55,394 bases of DNA from an uncultured Bacteroidia bacterium (GTDB lineage: Bacteria; Bacteroidota; Bacteroidia; Bacteroidales; F082). The notes beneath the pieces are model-generated. The model saw only the letters and a list, made by a program, of their open reading frames with translations, was not told the DNA's origin and ran no database searches. The position numbers and the translations under genes are program-made. Shown here in pieces: positions 38,040 through 46,925 of the stretch (the first letter of the stretch is position 1; every line of letters begins with the position of its first letter). Location: contig CADBZW010000016.1 in assembly GCA_902799345.1 (NCBI GenBank), positions 1 through 55,394 on the forward strand, in the 5' to 3' direction.

Positions 38040-40583
38040 ATGAAAAGACTTACCTTATTAATCGCGACTATTCTGATGGCCTTATCATTGACGGCCCAAG
38101 TGGAATATCTCTACGACTTCAACAGCCTTACAGAAGGCTCCAAAAACCTCAATGGTCAAGACGGATGGGTGACGCACTACCAGACCGCCGCCTCGTCGCA
38201 GGACTTCGATGTCAGCTATGTGTGCGGCTCCGACATGGCACCCGACGAGAGCATCGCCATCTGGTATCCCTACGGCGGCTCGGGCGTGGGGCGCACCGCC
38301 ACGCGCAAGGCCTCGTCCAACTTCAACTTCAACTTCCAGAACGGCGGCATCATGGACCTCGAAATCGACATGAACCGCACCTGGTGGGGCAGCTTCTTCG
38401 GCGTGGGATTCGACGCTGACGGCGACGGCCACATCCTGCCCGGCATGACCGACCCTGACGGCGGCGTGTATGTCTTCATCAAGAGCCAAGGCGACAGCGG
38501 TCACGCCAAGGTGTGCCTGCCCGATGGCAGCAGCGTTCCCTTCGACTACGAACAAAGTGGCTGGACGCGCTACAAGATGTCGTTTGACTTCACGGCCTAC
38601 GACGGCGCCGGTGCCGTGACGGTGTTCGTGAAGCCCGGCTGCACAGGCGAATGGATACAGATGGCAGGCTGCACCAACGTCTGCATGAACCTCACCCCTG
38701 GCAGCGGCGACATGAAAGACTACCATGTGTGGGACGGCGTTTTCTTTCACTCACAAGGCGGCACAGGCGGCTTCGACAACCTCCTCGTGCGCCAGCAGCC
38801 CGACGGCAACGCCCAACTCATCGAGATGGCCGACATCCCCAACCAACTGATATTCAACGAGCCTATCACCCTTGTGGCTACCGCCTCATCGGGACTGCCC
38901 GTCAGTTTCGAGATGATGGAAGGCCCTGCCACCATCAACGGGAATATCCTCACTTTGACGGGTGAAACGGGCGTAGTCAAGTTCAAGGCCACGCAATCTG
39001 GCAACGCCGACTGGCTGCCTGCCCCTGATGTGGTGAAGACCTTTGAGGTCGTCGACCCAGATGCCTATGACCCCGTGGTGACCATACGTCGCCCCTACGA
39101 TGGCCAAGCAACCTATATGGACGCCCTTCATCCCCTGATGATTGTGGTGTCGGCCTACATCGAACATCCAGAAGTGGTAAAGTTCACCGAAATCAAAGCC
39201 ACCATCGATGGTGACGAGATCATGTTGAAGACCGACTATCCCGACGACCCCGACAATGGCTATTATTATGGTTTTTGGACCCCTAACGACTTTGGATTAT
39301 TCGACATGAACGTCAGCGTCACCCAGTCGGGAGGAAAAACGACGACCTATCACAATAATGTGCACTTGATCAATCAGCTTGAAGGTTTTGATGTGGTCAC
39401 CATGCAGGGCGATTTGGTGTGTACGCCAACCCAACACAGTGACCGTGGCGAGTATGCCTTCCCTTCCCATGTGGGAACGGTCAACAAAATCATGGCGCAT
39501 TTCGATTACTTTTGCGTTGACGGCAACTGCGACACTTACGACCGTGTGGGCGGTGTGAGGGTACGCAACTACCGTGGCGAATGGATCGAGTTGTTCCGCT
39601 ATATCACCCCCTTTGGCGTAGAATGCGAGGACGATGTGGACGTGAGCGACTACACCTCCGTTCTGCAAGGCTTGGTGGAGATGGAGTATTATCTGGAGAC
39701 TTGGAACGGCAGCGGCTCCAATCCCTTTTTGACCTTTACCTTCACCCCTGGCACGCCTGAATACCTTTATACCGATGTGGACGAGATTTGGTTTGGCACC
39801 TTCGCCTTTGGTGACTATGCCAACCAGCAACCCGTGCCCGTCGTGGATTATTCCTTCAGCGAGCAGGCACAGTCCGCCAAGCTGAAAATCACGACGACCG
39901 GCCACAACTGGAGCAGCGGCACTGCCAACTGCTACAACACGGGCAATGCCGCCGAGTTCTATGAAGCCACACACCACATCTTCGTGGACGGCCAAAGCAA
40001 ATATGACCAACACCTGTGGCGCAACTGCGTCCCCAACCCAGCGGGCTGCCAGCCTCAGAATGGCACATGGACCTACCCCCGCAGCGGATGGTGCCCAGGC
40101 AGCATCGGGCTGGTGTGGGACTTCGACCTGACGGACTACCTCGCTGCAGGACAGGCCGAGCTCTTCTATCAGTTCGACCCGACCTACCTCGACTATTGCC
40201 ATCCCAACCATCCCGACTGCGTCGACCATGTGACCTGCGAAGAATGTGCCGCCCCCGACAACCCAGTATTGCGTGTGTCGGGCAAGGTGATCACCTACAG
40301 CAACGACGAAGACCTGTTGGTGAATGTCCACGAAGGCCATACCGAATCAGCATTCAACGCTGAAATCTATCCCAACCCCGCCAACAGCCAAGTCACCCTC
40401 CGCACCGACTACGACAAAGGTGCCATCAGCGTGATGGTGCTCAACATGCAGGGACAGATCGTGGCCACCTTCACCATGGAAGGCCAGCGCACCCTCGACG
40501 TGAGCCATTGGCCCTCGGGCGTCTATACCGTGCAGATGCTGGGTGGTAGCGTCGTCACCAAGAAGATTCTTATTAACCATTAA
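38040..40583 (+). CDS. T9SS-exported peptide-N-glycosidase F-like protein (copy 1)
   Basis: This encodes 847 residues: signal peptide (MKRLTLLIATILMALSLTAQ), a beta-rich N-terminal region to about 260, and an Ig-like piece to about 440. Two jelly-roll halves of PNGase F type then follow (about 450-770). In PNGase F the catalytic residues are Asp60, Glu118 and Glu206. Their counterparts are visible as Asp501 in NCDTYDRVGG, Glu553 in YYLETWNG and Glu639 in NAAEFYEATHH. PRSGWCPGS matches the RAGWCPG stretch. A T9SS type A sorting domain closes the chain (about 775-847: IYPNPANSQVTL). Such enzymes remove N-glycans from glycoproteins. Confidence 0.85.
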   Translation: MKRLTLLIATILMALSLTAQVEYLYDFNSLTEGSKNLNGQDGWVTHYQTAASSQDFDVSYVCGSDMAPDESIAIWYPYGGSGVGRTATRKASSNFNFNFQNGGIMDLEIDMNRTWWGSFFGVGFDADGDGHILPGMTDPDGGVYVFIKSQGDSGHAKVCLPDGSSVPFDYEQSGWTRYKMSFDFTAYDGAGAVTVFVKPGCTGEWIQMAGCTNVCMNLTPGSGDMKDYHVWDGVFFHSQGGTGGFDNLLVRQQPDGNAQLIEMADIPNQLIFNEPITLVATASSGLPVSFEMMEGPATINGNILTLTGETGVVKFKATQSGNADWLPAPDVVKTFEVVDPDAYDPVVTIRRPYDGQATYMDALHPLMIVVSAYIEHPEVVKFTEIKATIDGDEIMLKTDYPDDPDNGYYYGFWTPNDFGLFDMNVSVTQSGGKTTTYHNNVHLINQLEGFDVVTMQGDLVCTPTQHSDRGEYAFPSHVGTVNKIMAHFDYFCVDGNCDTYDRVGGVRVRNYRGEWIELFRYITPFGVECEDDVDVSDYTSVLQGLVEMEYYLETWNGSGSNPFLTFTFTPGTPEYLYTDVDEIWFGTFAFGDYANQQPVPVVDYSFSEQAQSAKLKITTTGHNWSSGTANCYNTGNAAEFYEATHHIFVDGQSKYDQHLWRNCVPNPAGCQPQNGTWTYPRSGWCPGSIGLVWDFDLTDYLAAGQAELFYQFDPTYLDYCHPNHPDCVDHVTCEECAAPDNPVLRVSGKVITYSNDEDLLVNVHEGHTESAFNAEIYPNPANSQVTLRTDYDKGAISVMVLNMQGQIVATFTMEGQRTLDVSHWPSGVYTVQMLGGSVVTKKILINH

Positions 40584-40594
40584 ATAATCCTAAA

Positions 40595-43240
40595 ATGAAA
40601 AGAGTACTTCTACTTCTAACCATGATGGCCTTTGCCATCGGCCTAACGGCCCAAACTGAGGTCACCTTCGACTTCAACGACTATCAAGACACTGGTGACG
40701 AAAACAATCGTCCCGCTCTCAACGGCCAAGACGGCTGGATCACCAGACCGCACAGCGCCGGCAATGGCGGCAGGTATCTGTACACAGGTTATTTCGCCTA
40801 CTTCTTCAACAACACGCCTTGGCAACCCACGCCTGACGAGAGCATCGGTGTGTTCTCAACCTGTTCAGGCACGAGCTACGGCGACATCGCCACGCGCAGC
40901 ATCGCCGAATACGGCTTCGATTTCAGCACAGGCGGCATCATCGAAGTGGAATGTGACATGTGGCGCGAACACTGGGGCGACCTCTTCGGCATCGGCTACG
41001 ACGGCAACGGCGATGGCTTCGTGCTTCCCCCAATCAAAGGCAACCATGAGCCCATCATCCCCGACTCCACCAGCACATCACCCGATGGCGGCATCTACAT
41101 GCTGACCACCAACGTGCCTGGCACCGACCCGCGTTTCACGAGCGGCGTCGTACTGCCCAACAACAAGTTGTCGGCCAACATCAACTTCGAGCCGTCGCAC
41201 CAATGGTATCGCTGGCGCATCTCCATCGACCTTGATGCCAACGACGGTGCCGGCGCAGTCACTCTCTACATGAAACGCGATGTGCTGCATGGCGAGTTTG
41301 AGCCAGTGCCCGAATGTCAAGGCCTGCCCATCGGCCTCACCCCGGGCAGCGGCGACAAGTTCGACCCTGCCATGTGGAATAAGATTTTCCTGCTCAACAG
41401 CGGCTGGGGTTGCTTCGACAACTTCACCGTCCGCCACTTCCCTGGAGGCTTGACCCAGCAGTTCATCGACTTTGACGCCATCCCTGACCAACTGATTACA
41501 GCTGCCCCTATCACCCTGAACGCTACTGCCACATCGGGTCTGCCCGTGAGCTTTGAGGTGGTGTATGGCCCTGCCACTTTAGACGGCAACACCCTCACCC
41601 TCACTGGTGAAGAAGGCGAAGTGAAAGTGCGCGCCATTCAACCTGGCGACGGCACCCAGTGGATGGCCGCCCCCGCACTCAGCCGCACGTTCTATGTCGT
41701 AGACCCCGAAAACTACGCCCCTGAAATCACCATCCGTCGTCCCTACGAAGGCACCAAAGTCTACATGCCCGACTTCGAGAACCCCGTGATGGTGGTACTG
41801 AGTGCCCACATCGAGCACCCCGATGTCCTCAAATTTGAAACGGTAGCTGCAAGTGTTGACGGGCAGACGCTGACCTTGAAGACCGAACATCCCGAGGATC
41901 CCAGCAACGGCTATTGGTACACCACTTGGACACCCTCTGGCGAAGGCAACTACAACATGACCGTCAGCATCACGCAAACGGGCGGAAAGACCACGTCAGT
42001 CTCCAACACCTTTGAGGTGACCACCAACTACAACGACATGGCCGTTACCGCCTTCGATGGTGACTTGGTGGTAAGTCCGACCCAACAGACGAACCACGGC
42101 GAATATGCCTTCCCGACCCATGTGAACGCCTTCAATGCCATCAACATGCACTATTACCACAACTGTGTGAACAGCAACTGCGACCCCTACGACCGCATGG
42201 GCTACTGCCGCGTGAAGAACTACCGTGGCGAATGGGTGGAGCTGTTCCGCTACGTCAGCCCCTTCGGCGTGCAATGCGAAGACGAACTCGACGTGACCGA
42301 CTTCACCTCGTTGCTGCAAGGTCTGGTTGAGTTTGAGCTTCATTTCGATGTTTGGGGAGGCAACGGCTACAATCCTACAGCCGTGTTCGAGTATGCCAAG
42401 GGCACACCTGAGTATACCTACATCGACATGAAGGAGCTGTGGTTTGGCGGCTATGCCTTCGGCGACTATGCCAACCTATGCCCAGTCCCCGAGCGCACCG
42501 TCGAGTTTGACCCCTGCGTTGAGAAAGCCAACCTGCGCATCGTCACTACAGGCCACAACTGGAGCGACCCACAATACAATGCCGTAAATACGGGTAACGC
42601 CGCCGAGTTCTATGAAGCCACACACAACATCAAGATCAATGGTGCACAAGCCTACACGCAACACTTGTGGCGCACCTGTTCACCCAACCCCTCCGGGTGC
42701 CAACCCCAAAACGGCACTTGGACCTACAGCCGTTCAGGATGGTGCCCCGGCAGCATCGGCATGGTGTGGAACTTCAGCTTAGACGACTATCTCGCCAACG
42801 GCTCAGCCAACCTAATCTATGAGTTCAGCCCCGACTACGTCGACCAATGCCACCCCAACTATCCCGACTGCGTGAACGGCCAAAACGGCTGCACCGACTG
42901 TCAAAACACCTACAATCCTGTCTTGAGAGTTTCGGGCAAGTTGGTGACCTACAGCCACCACACCGACATCCTTATGGACACGCCAGAATGGCCCGATGTG
43001 GACAAGGACCCGTTCAACGTGACCATCACACCCAACCCCGTGAAGAACAACATGACCATCACCACGGACTATGAGTTGGGCCGCATGGGCGTCCACATCC
43101 TCAACTCACACGGTGTCGAAGTGCGCAACTTCAGCATGGATAAGCAAGCTACTGTCGACATGAGCGACCTGCCGGCTGGATTGTATTTCGTCAATATCGT
43201 CGGTGGAAAAGTTGTGACCAAGAAGGTCATCGTGGAATAA
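40595..43240 (+). CDS. T9SS-exported peptide-N-glycosidase F-like protein (copy 2)
   Basis: This encodes 881 residues, about 11 bases after copy 1, so cotranscription is likely. It has a signal peptide (MKRVLLLLTMMAFAIGLTAQ), then the same layout as copy 1, and the PNGase F-like halves at about 475-800. The catalytic-site counterparts are Asp533 (NCDPYDRMGY) and Glu671 (NAAEFYEATHN). The position equal to Glu118 is Asp585 (HFDVWGG), a conservative change that may lower or alter activity. SRSGWCPGS is present. The T9SS type A sorting domain lies at about 810-881 (ITPNPVKNNMTI, then GLYFVNIVGGKVVTKK). The two copies clearly arose by duplication. Confidence 0.85.
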   Translation: MKRVLLLLTMMAFAIGLTAQTEVTFDFNDYQDTGDENNRPALNGQDGWITRPHSAGNGGRYLYTGYFAYFFNNTPWQPTPDESIGVFSTCSGTSYGDIATRSIAEYGFDFSTGGIIEVECDMWREHWGDLFGIGYDGNGDGFVLPPIKGNHEPIIPDSTSTSPDGGIYMLTTNVPGTDPRFTSGVVLPNNKLSANINFEPSHQWYRWRISIDLDANDGAGAVTLYMKRDVLHGEFEPVPECQGLPIGLTPGSGDKFDPAMWNKIFLLNSGWGCFDNFTVRHFPGGLTQQFIDFDAIPDQLITAAPITLNATATSGLPVSFEVVYGPATLDGNTLTLTGEEGEVKVRAIQPGDGTQWMAAPALSRTFYVVDPENYAPEITIRRPYEGTKVYMPDFENPVMVVLSAHIEHPDVLKFETVAASVDGQTLTLKTEHPEDPSNGYWYTTWTPSGEGNYNMTVSITQTGGKTTSVSNTFEVTTNYNDMAVTAFDGDLVVSPTQQTNHGEYAFPTHVNAFNAINMHYYHNCVNSNCDPYDRMGYCRVKNYRGEWVELFRYVSPFGVQCEDELDVTDFTSLLQGLVEFELHFDVWGGNGYNPTAVFEYAKGTPEYTYIDMKELWFGGYAFGDYANLCPVPERTVEFDPCVEKANLRIVTTGHNWSDPQYNAVNTGNAAEFYEATHNIKINGAQAYTQHLWRTCSPNPSGCQPQNGTWTYSRSGWCPGSIGMVWNFSLDDYLANGSANLIYEFSPDYVDQCHPNYPDCVNGQNGCTDCQNTYNPVLRVSGKLVTYSHHTDILMDTPEWPDVDKDPFNVTITPNPVKNNMTITTDYELGRMGVHILNSHGVEVRNFSMDKQATVDMSDLPAGLYFVNIVGGKVVTKKVIVE

Positions 43241-43251
43241 TTGCTATTCCA

Positions 43252-44253
43252 TCATTCCTCATAAACCACGTTCAGCAGTACGTCTCCGACCATGCCGAGC
43301 GTGGTTTTTTCTATGTGTTCAAGGTTGTCGTCCAACGTGTGCCACACCTCGGGGAAACACTCATTACTACTTTCAGGCTGCAGGTCGATGATATCAATGG
43401 TTGGGATGCCTGCGATTTGGTTCATCGGGATGTGGTCGTCGCTGATCATCGTGCCCAACTCATTGTTGAAATAAGGACGATAGCCGAGGTCGTAAGCCGT
43501 GCGCCACACCTTGTTGCTCACCCAAGCGGCATATCCTTGCGAGTAGTACTCCTTGGGAAAGTTGGGGTTGCTGCCGCCCACCATGTCGAGCAAGATGCCA
43601 TAGTAAGCCTTATAACCGTATACATGCGGTGTTTTCGACCAGTATTGCGACCCCAACGCCCAGTAGTTGACTTTGTCGTCGTAATACTTTTCGCTCTCTT
43701 CCTGATGGGGGCCATAGTCTTCGAGGTCAAACAAAATGATGTCGACGCCAAGATGCTCTGGAAGGGCTTGGAGCTTAAACTGACGGGCACATTCCAACAG
43801 CACCCCTACCCCGCTGGCGCCGTCGTTGGCACCATCGATAGGCGTATGGATATTGGCTTCGTCAGGGTCGTGGTCGGCGTATGGGCGCGAGTCCCAGTGG
43901 GCACAGAGGACGACGCGCTTCTTGGCCTCGGGATGAAACACACCCACGATGTTTTGTCCGTCGATGCCTTTACCATTGAACAGACGCGCACGGAAGTCTT
44001 GCACGATGACCGTATCGGCAAACTGGCCCAGTTGGCTGGCAAGCCACACTGCACAGTCGGCATGGGCCTGCGTCTCGGGTACACGGGGTCCGAATTCCGT
44101 TTGACGTGCCACATACTGGTAGGCCGAGTCAGCATTGAACTGCGGCACCGCCACAGTTTTCTTGGGCTTTTCCGTAGTCGTTTCTTGAGGCTGTTTGTCG
44201 CCGCAGGAAGCCAGCAACAGAACCGATATGACGAGGATGAGATATCTTTTCAT
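43252..44253 (-). CDS. M28-family lipoprotein (glutaminyl-peptide cyclotransferase-like or aminopeptidase)
   Basis: This encodes 333 residues. MKRYLILVISVLLLASC is a signal peptide with lipobox ASC (Cys17). The M28 zinc pattern is visible as VVLCAHWDSRPYAD, then DGANDGASGVGVLLECAR and FDLEDYGPHQEES. ISDDHIPMNQIAGIPTIDII and WHTLDDNLEHIEKTTLGMVG close the domain. The QTEFGPRVPETQAH start and the DLED motif suggest the glutaminyl cyclase branch, which cyclises N-terminal glutamine on exported proteins, over a plain aminopeptidase. The start is 44253, possibly 44265; the -7 box at 44274-44281 favours 44253. Confidence 0.86.
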   Translation of the reverse strand: MKRYLILVISVLLLASCGDKQPQETTTEKPKKTVAVPQFNADSAYQYVARQTEFGPRVPETQAHADCAVWLASQLGQFADTVIVQDFRARLFNGKGIDGQNIVGVFHPEAKKRVVLCAHWDSRPYADHDPDEANIHTPIDGANDGASGVGVLLECARQFKLQALPEHLGVDIILFDLEDYGPHQEESEKYYDDKVNYWALGSQYWSKTPHVYGYKAYYGILLDMVGGSNPNFPKEYYSQGYAAWVSNKVWRTAYDLGYRPYFNNELGTMISDDHIPMNQIAGIPTIDIIDLQPESSNECFPEVWHTLDDNLEHIEKTTLGMVGDVLLNVVYEE

Positions 44254-44273
44254 AGTGCTTTTCATTTTGGCTG

Positions 44274-44281
44274 CAAAGGTA
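44274..44281 (-). promoter_or_regulatory. Promoter -7 box (TACCTTTG) for the M28 gene
   Basis: The minus-strand TACCTTTGCAGCC fits TAnnTTTG and sits 20 bases before the start at 44253. Confidence 0.45.
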
Positions 44282-44285
44282 CGCA

Positions 44286-46925
44286 TTATTCTTCTTTGAC
44301 GAGATGCACATCGCATTGCGGGAAGGGAATCGAGATGCCGTTCTCGTTCAAGGTATTGTAGATCAGCTCTTTTGCACGGTCTATATAGCCCACACGCTCG
44401 GCCACAAGTACCTGCTGCTTCACGGCGATGGTGACCGCGCTGTCGTCCATGTTCTCCAACGAGATGGTGACGCCACGATTCGAGTCCACGATGTCGCGCC
44501 CAAATGGGTCTTTGTCTTGCAAGGTCTTCATGGCCTCAGTCAACAGCTCTCTGACATGCTGGATGTCGGTACCGTATGCCACACCCACGATGATCTTTAC
44601 GAACTCATAGCCATGGTTACGGGTGAGGTTGCTGAAGTTCTTGGCGAATAACGTGGCGTTGAGGAACGACATCTCGGCACCATCCACAGTCTCAATCTCA
44701 GTGCTTTGATAACCGATGTGGGTGACTTTGCCGCGGATGCCGTCGCAGACGATCCAGTCGCCGATGCGCAGGCGGCCCGACATCAGCTGGATGCCGTAGA
44801 TGAAGTTATTGAGGGTGTCCTTGAGGGCGAAGCCAATACCAGCGGAGAGACCGCCCGCCACGAGACTCAACGAACTGGTCGGGATATGTAACGTCAACAC
44901 GATGACGACGACATAGGTGAACCACACCAAAACGCTGATGATGCTGTTGCCTAGCGACAGGTTGATTTCGTTGTTGCGGATGGTCTTGCGATTGTGTTTC
45001 TTCATGAAGATCGCATAACGGACCTGCTGCCAGATGGCGTGCAAGGCGCGGTTGATATAGCGGAACACAAAGAACAGGCAGATGAGGATGAGGATTCCGT
45101 GGAACGACAGCCTGAAGGTATCGGCACCGCTGTCGTTAACCAACTGGACGAAGTTGTGGTAATAGATGTTGTTGTACAAATCCTCGAAGTCGAACACGTC
45201 CAAGGCCAGATGGAGGCAGAACGGGATAGAAAGCAGGCCCATCACGGGGAGCACCACTTCCTTGACCAAGTCGTAGAACCAGGTGGCACCAAACATCAAA
45301 GTCTCCTTGCCAGGACCCGTGATGAAGTTGATCCGAGAGCGGTAGTCATTGATACGGGGTTTCATCCGCTTCTCACGGTATTGCACGATAAGCTTGAGGA
45401 TGGTATAGATGGCATGGATGGTGGCCAACTGGAAATACCACCACACCAAGATGAGCAGTGAGGCGAAGATATAGCCTGCAATGGCCACACCCAAAGCCGC
45501 ACCAGTCACCGCCAATGAGAACCAGCCCAAGAAACGGTCGATGCGATTGACCTTCTTGGCATTGTGCAGACAAGCGAAGAGTTGCCACACGAAAAAGGCC
45601 ACCAGCACGGGAGGAAAGATGAAGTTCATCAGTGCATTGGGCATGAAGACCACGCGGAAGCCGATGACCGCCAAGGCCATACAGAAGGTGGGCAGATACA
45701 GCCTCACACCATATTTCAGTTGTTTAGGTTTCAATCTGAAGAACAGTGCCACGAGGATGGCAGCCAGCAGCCACAGGAAAGTATTGGTCAGCTTTGCCGC
45801 GATATGGAGCAGACCGTCGCCTCCGATTTGGGAATTGATGATAATCGTGATGAGGATGGCCACCAGCAAGGAGATGAACCTCCTTTGGTCCTTCTCGACG
45901 TACTCCTTCAAAGGTTTGAAGTATCGGAAAGCCGGAATAAGTAGCAACGAAACGACGAGCCAGATTACCATCAGCTCGATAACGAACAAAACAATGATGA
46001 AGACCTGAAGCGAATACTCCCATCCCATATTGGTCGACTGCTCGGCATGGCCTTTCTTGAACAGCGACGACAAAGATGCAGAGTCGTATTTTTCATGTGC
46101 GTCTTCCATAGCTTGCCTCCAGTAGCGCCCCGGTCGCTGCAGGATGGTATACCAAGGCGTCTGGCCCTCAACAAAGATGCGGTTTTGCAGCACCTGATAG
46201 TATTCATGAGCATAGTCGTAGGTCTCCTTCAGACGCAGGAAGGTCTCATAGTAATGGATGCTGTCGGCCACCACGACGGCTTTGGTCTCGGCATACATCT
46301 TAAGCAGTTCGCCGGCATAGAAGATGCATTGTTCGCGATCCGCCTCGCCTTGTTCGTCAAGCACGAATGGTATGATGGAGAGGGAATCGGCCATGGCCTT
46401 GACTTCCTCATCCAGCTCGAGATGTGCCACGCTGAAATATAATGGGTTGAGGGTGTCGTAATGGATGAGCAAGCTGTCGGGCACGCCAACGATGGTGTCA
46501 AGCTCGGGAGGGAGACGGCGCAACGACTCAAGAAGGCGTGCATGGCGTTCCATCTCCACGTTGAGGTTGCTGACGATGCGGTCAAAGGGGCCACGGTCCT
46601 GATTGAACTCGTTGTATTTCTCTGTGACCCTCTGCAAGGCGTAGCTCACGTCGAAAGTGAAGCCCTGCTTCTGTGAATACAGCATCAGCGAAAGCTCGTC
46701 GCATTGCTTCATCACGTCGATCATCTTCTGGCGTTGTTTCTCATAGTCCTCGGTGAGCCGGTCACGGTTCTTGTCGATCTGCCTATAGTCGGCATTCAAC
46801 TCGTTACGCAGCACACGCAATGTTTGGGCGAGGTTGTGACCGTATGAGATGGCGAAGAGCGGCACCACGATAGCCAAGAAGGCCGCTAGGAAAAGGATTT
46901 TTTTCTGTTTGAAAGGGGTTCTCAT
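44286..46925 (-). CDS. Large MscS-type mechanosensitive channel
   Basis: This encodes 879 residues. A membrane segment (KILFLAAFLAIVVPLFAISY) precedes a long coiled-coil periplasmic region (about 30-330). Several membrane segments follow, then the MscS core with SLSLVAGGLSAGIGFALKDT and LNNFIYGIQLMSGRLRIGDW, VCDGIRGKVTHIGYQSTEIE and AEMSFLNATLFAKNF. The last part holds a cytoplasmic ferredoxin-like domain. The protein is in the inner membrane and is probably opened by membrane tension during osmotic downshift. The start at 46925 (MRTPFKQKKIL) overlaps the pyrG stop by ATGA, so the genes are coupled; the longer frame upstream lies inside pyrG and is rejected. Confidence 0.9.
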   Translation of the reverse strand: MRTPFKQKKILFLAAFLAIVVPLFAISYGHNLAQTLRVLRNELNADYRQIDKNRDRLTEDYEKQRQKMIDVMKQCDELSLMLYSQKQGFTFDVSYALQRVTEKYNEFNQDRGPFDRIVSNLNVEMERHARLLESLRRLPPELDTIVGVPDSLLIHYDTLNPLYFSVAHLELDEEVKAMADSLSIIPFVLDEQGEADREQCIFYAGELLKMYAETKAVVVADSIHYYETFLRLKETYDYAHEYYQVLQNRIFVEGQTPWYTILQRPGRYWRQAMEDAHEKYDSASLSSLFKKGHAEQSTNMGWEYSLQVFIIVLFVIELMVIWLVVSLLLIPAFRYFKPLKEYVEKDQRRFISLLVAILITIIINSQIGGDGLLHIAAKLTNTFLWLLAAILVALFFRLKPKQLKYGVRLYLPTFCMALAVIGFRVVFMPNALMNFIFPPVLVAFFVWQLFACLHNAKKVNRIDRFLGWFSLAVTGAALGVAIAGYIFASLLILVWWYFQLATIHAIYTILKLIVQYREKRMKPRINDYRSRINFITGPGKETLMFGATWFYDLVKEVVLPVMGLLSIPFCLHLALDVFDFEDLYNNIYYHNFVQLVNDSGADTFRLSFHGILILICLFFVFRYINRALHAIWQQVRYAIFMKKHNRKTIRNNEINLSLGNSIISVLVWFTYVVVIVLTLHIPTSSLSLVAGGLSAGIGFALKDTLNNFIYGIQLMSGRLRIGDWIVCDGIRGKVTHIGYQSTEIETVDGAEMSFLNATLFAKNFSNLTRNHGYEFVKIIVGVAYGTDIQHVRELLTEAMKTLQDKDPFGRDIVDSNRGVTISLENMDDSAVTIAVKQQVLVAERVGYIDRAKELIYNTLNENGISIPFPQCDVHLVKEE

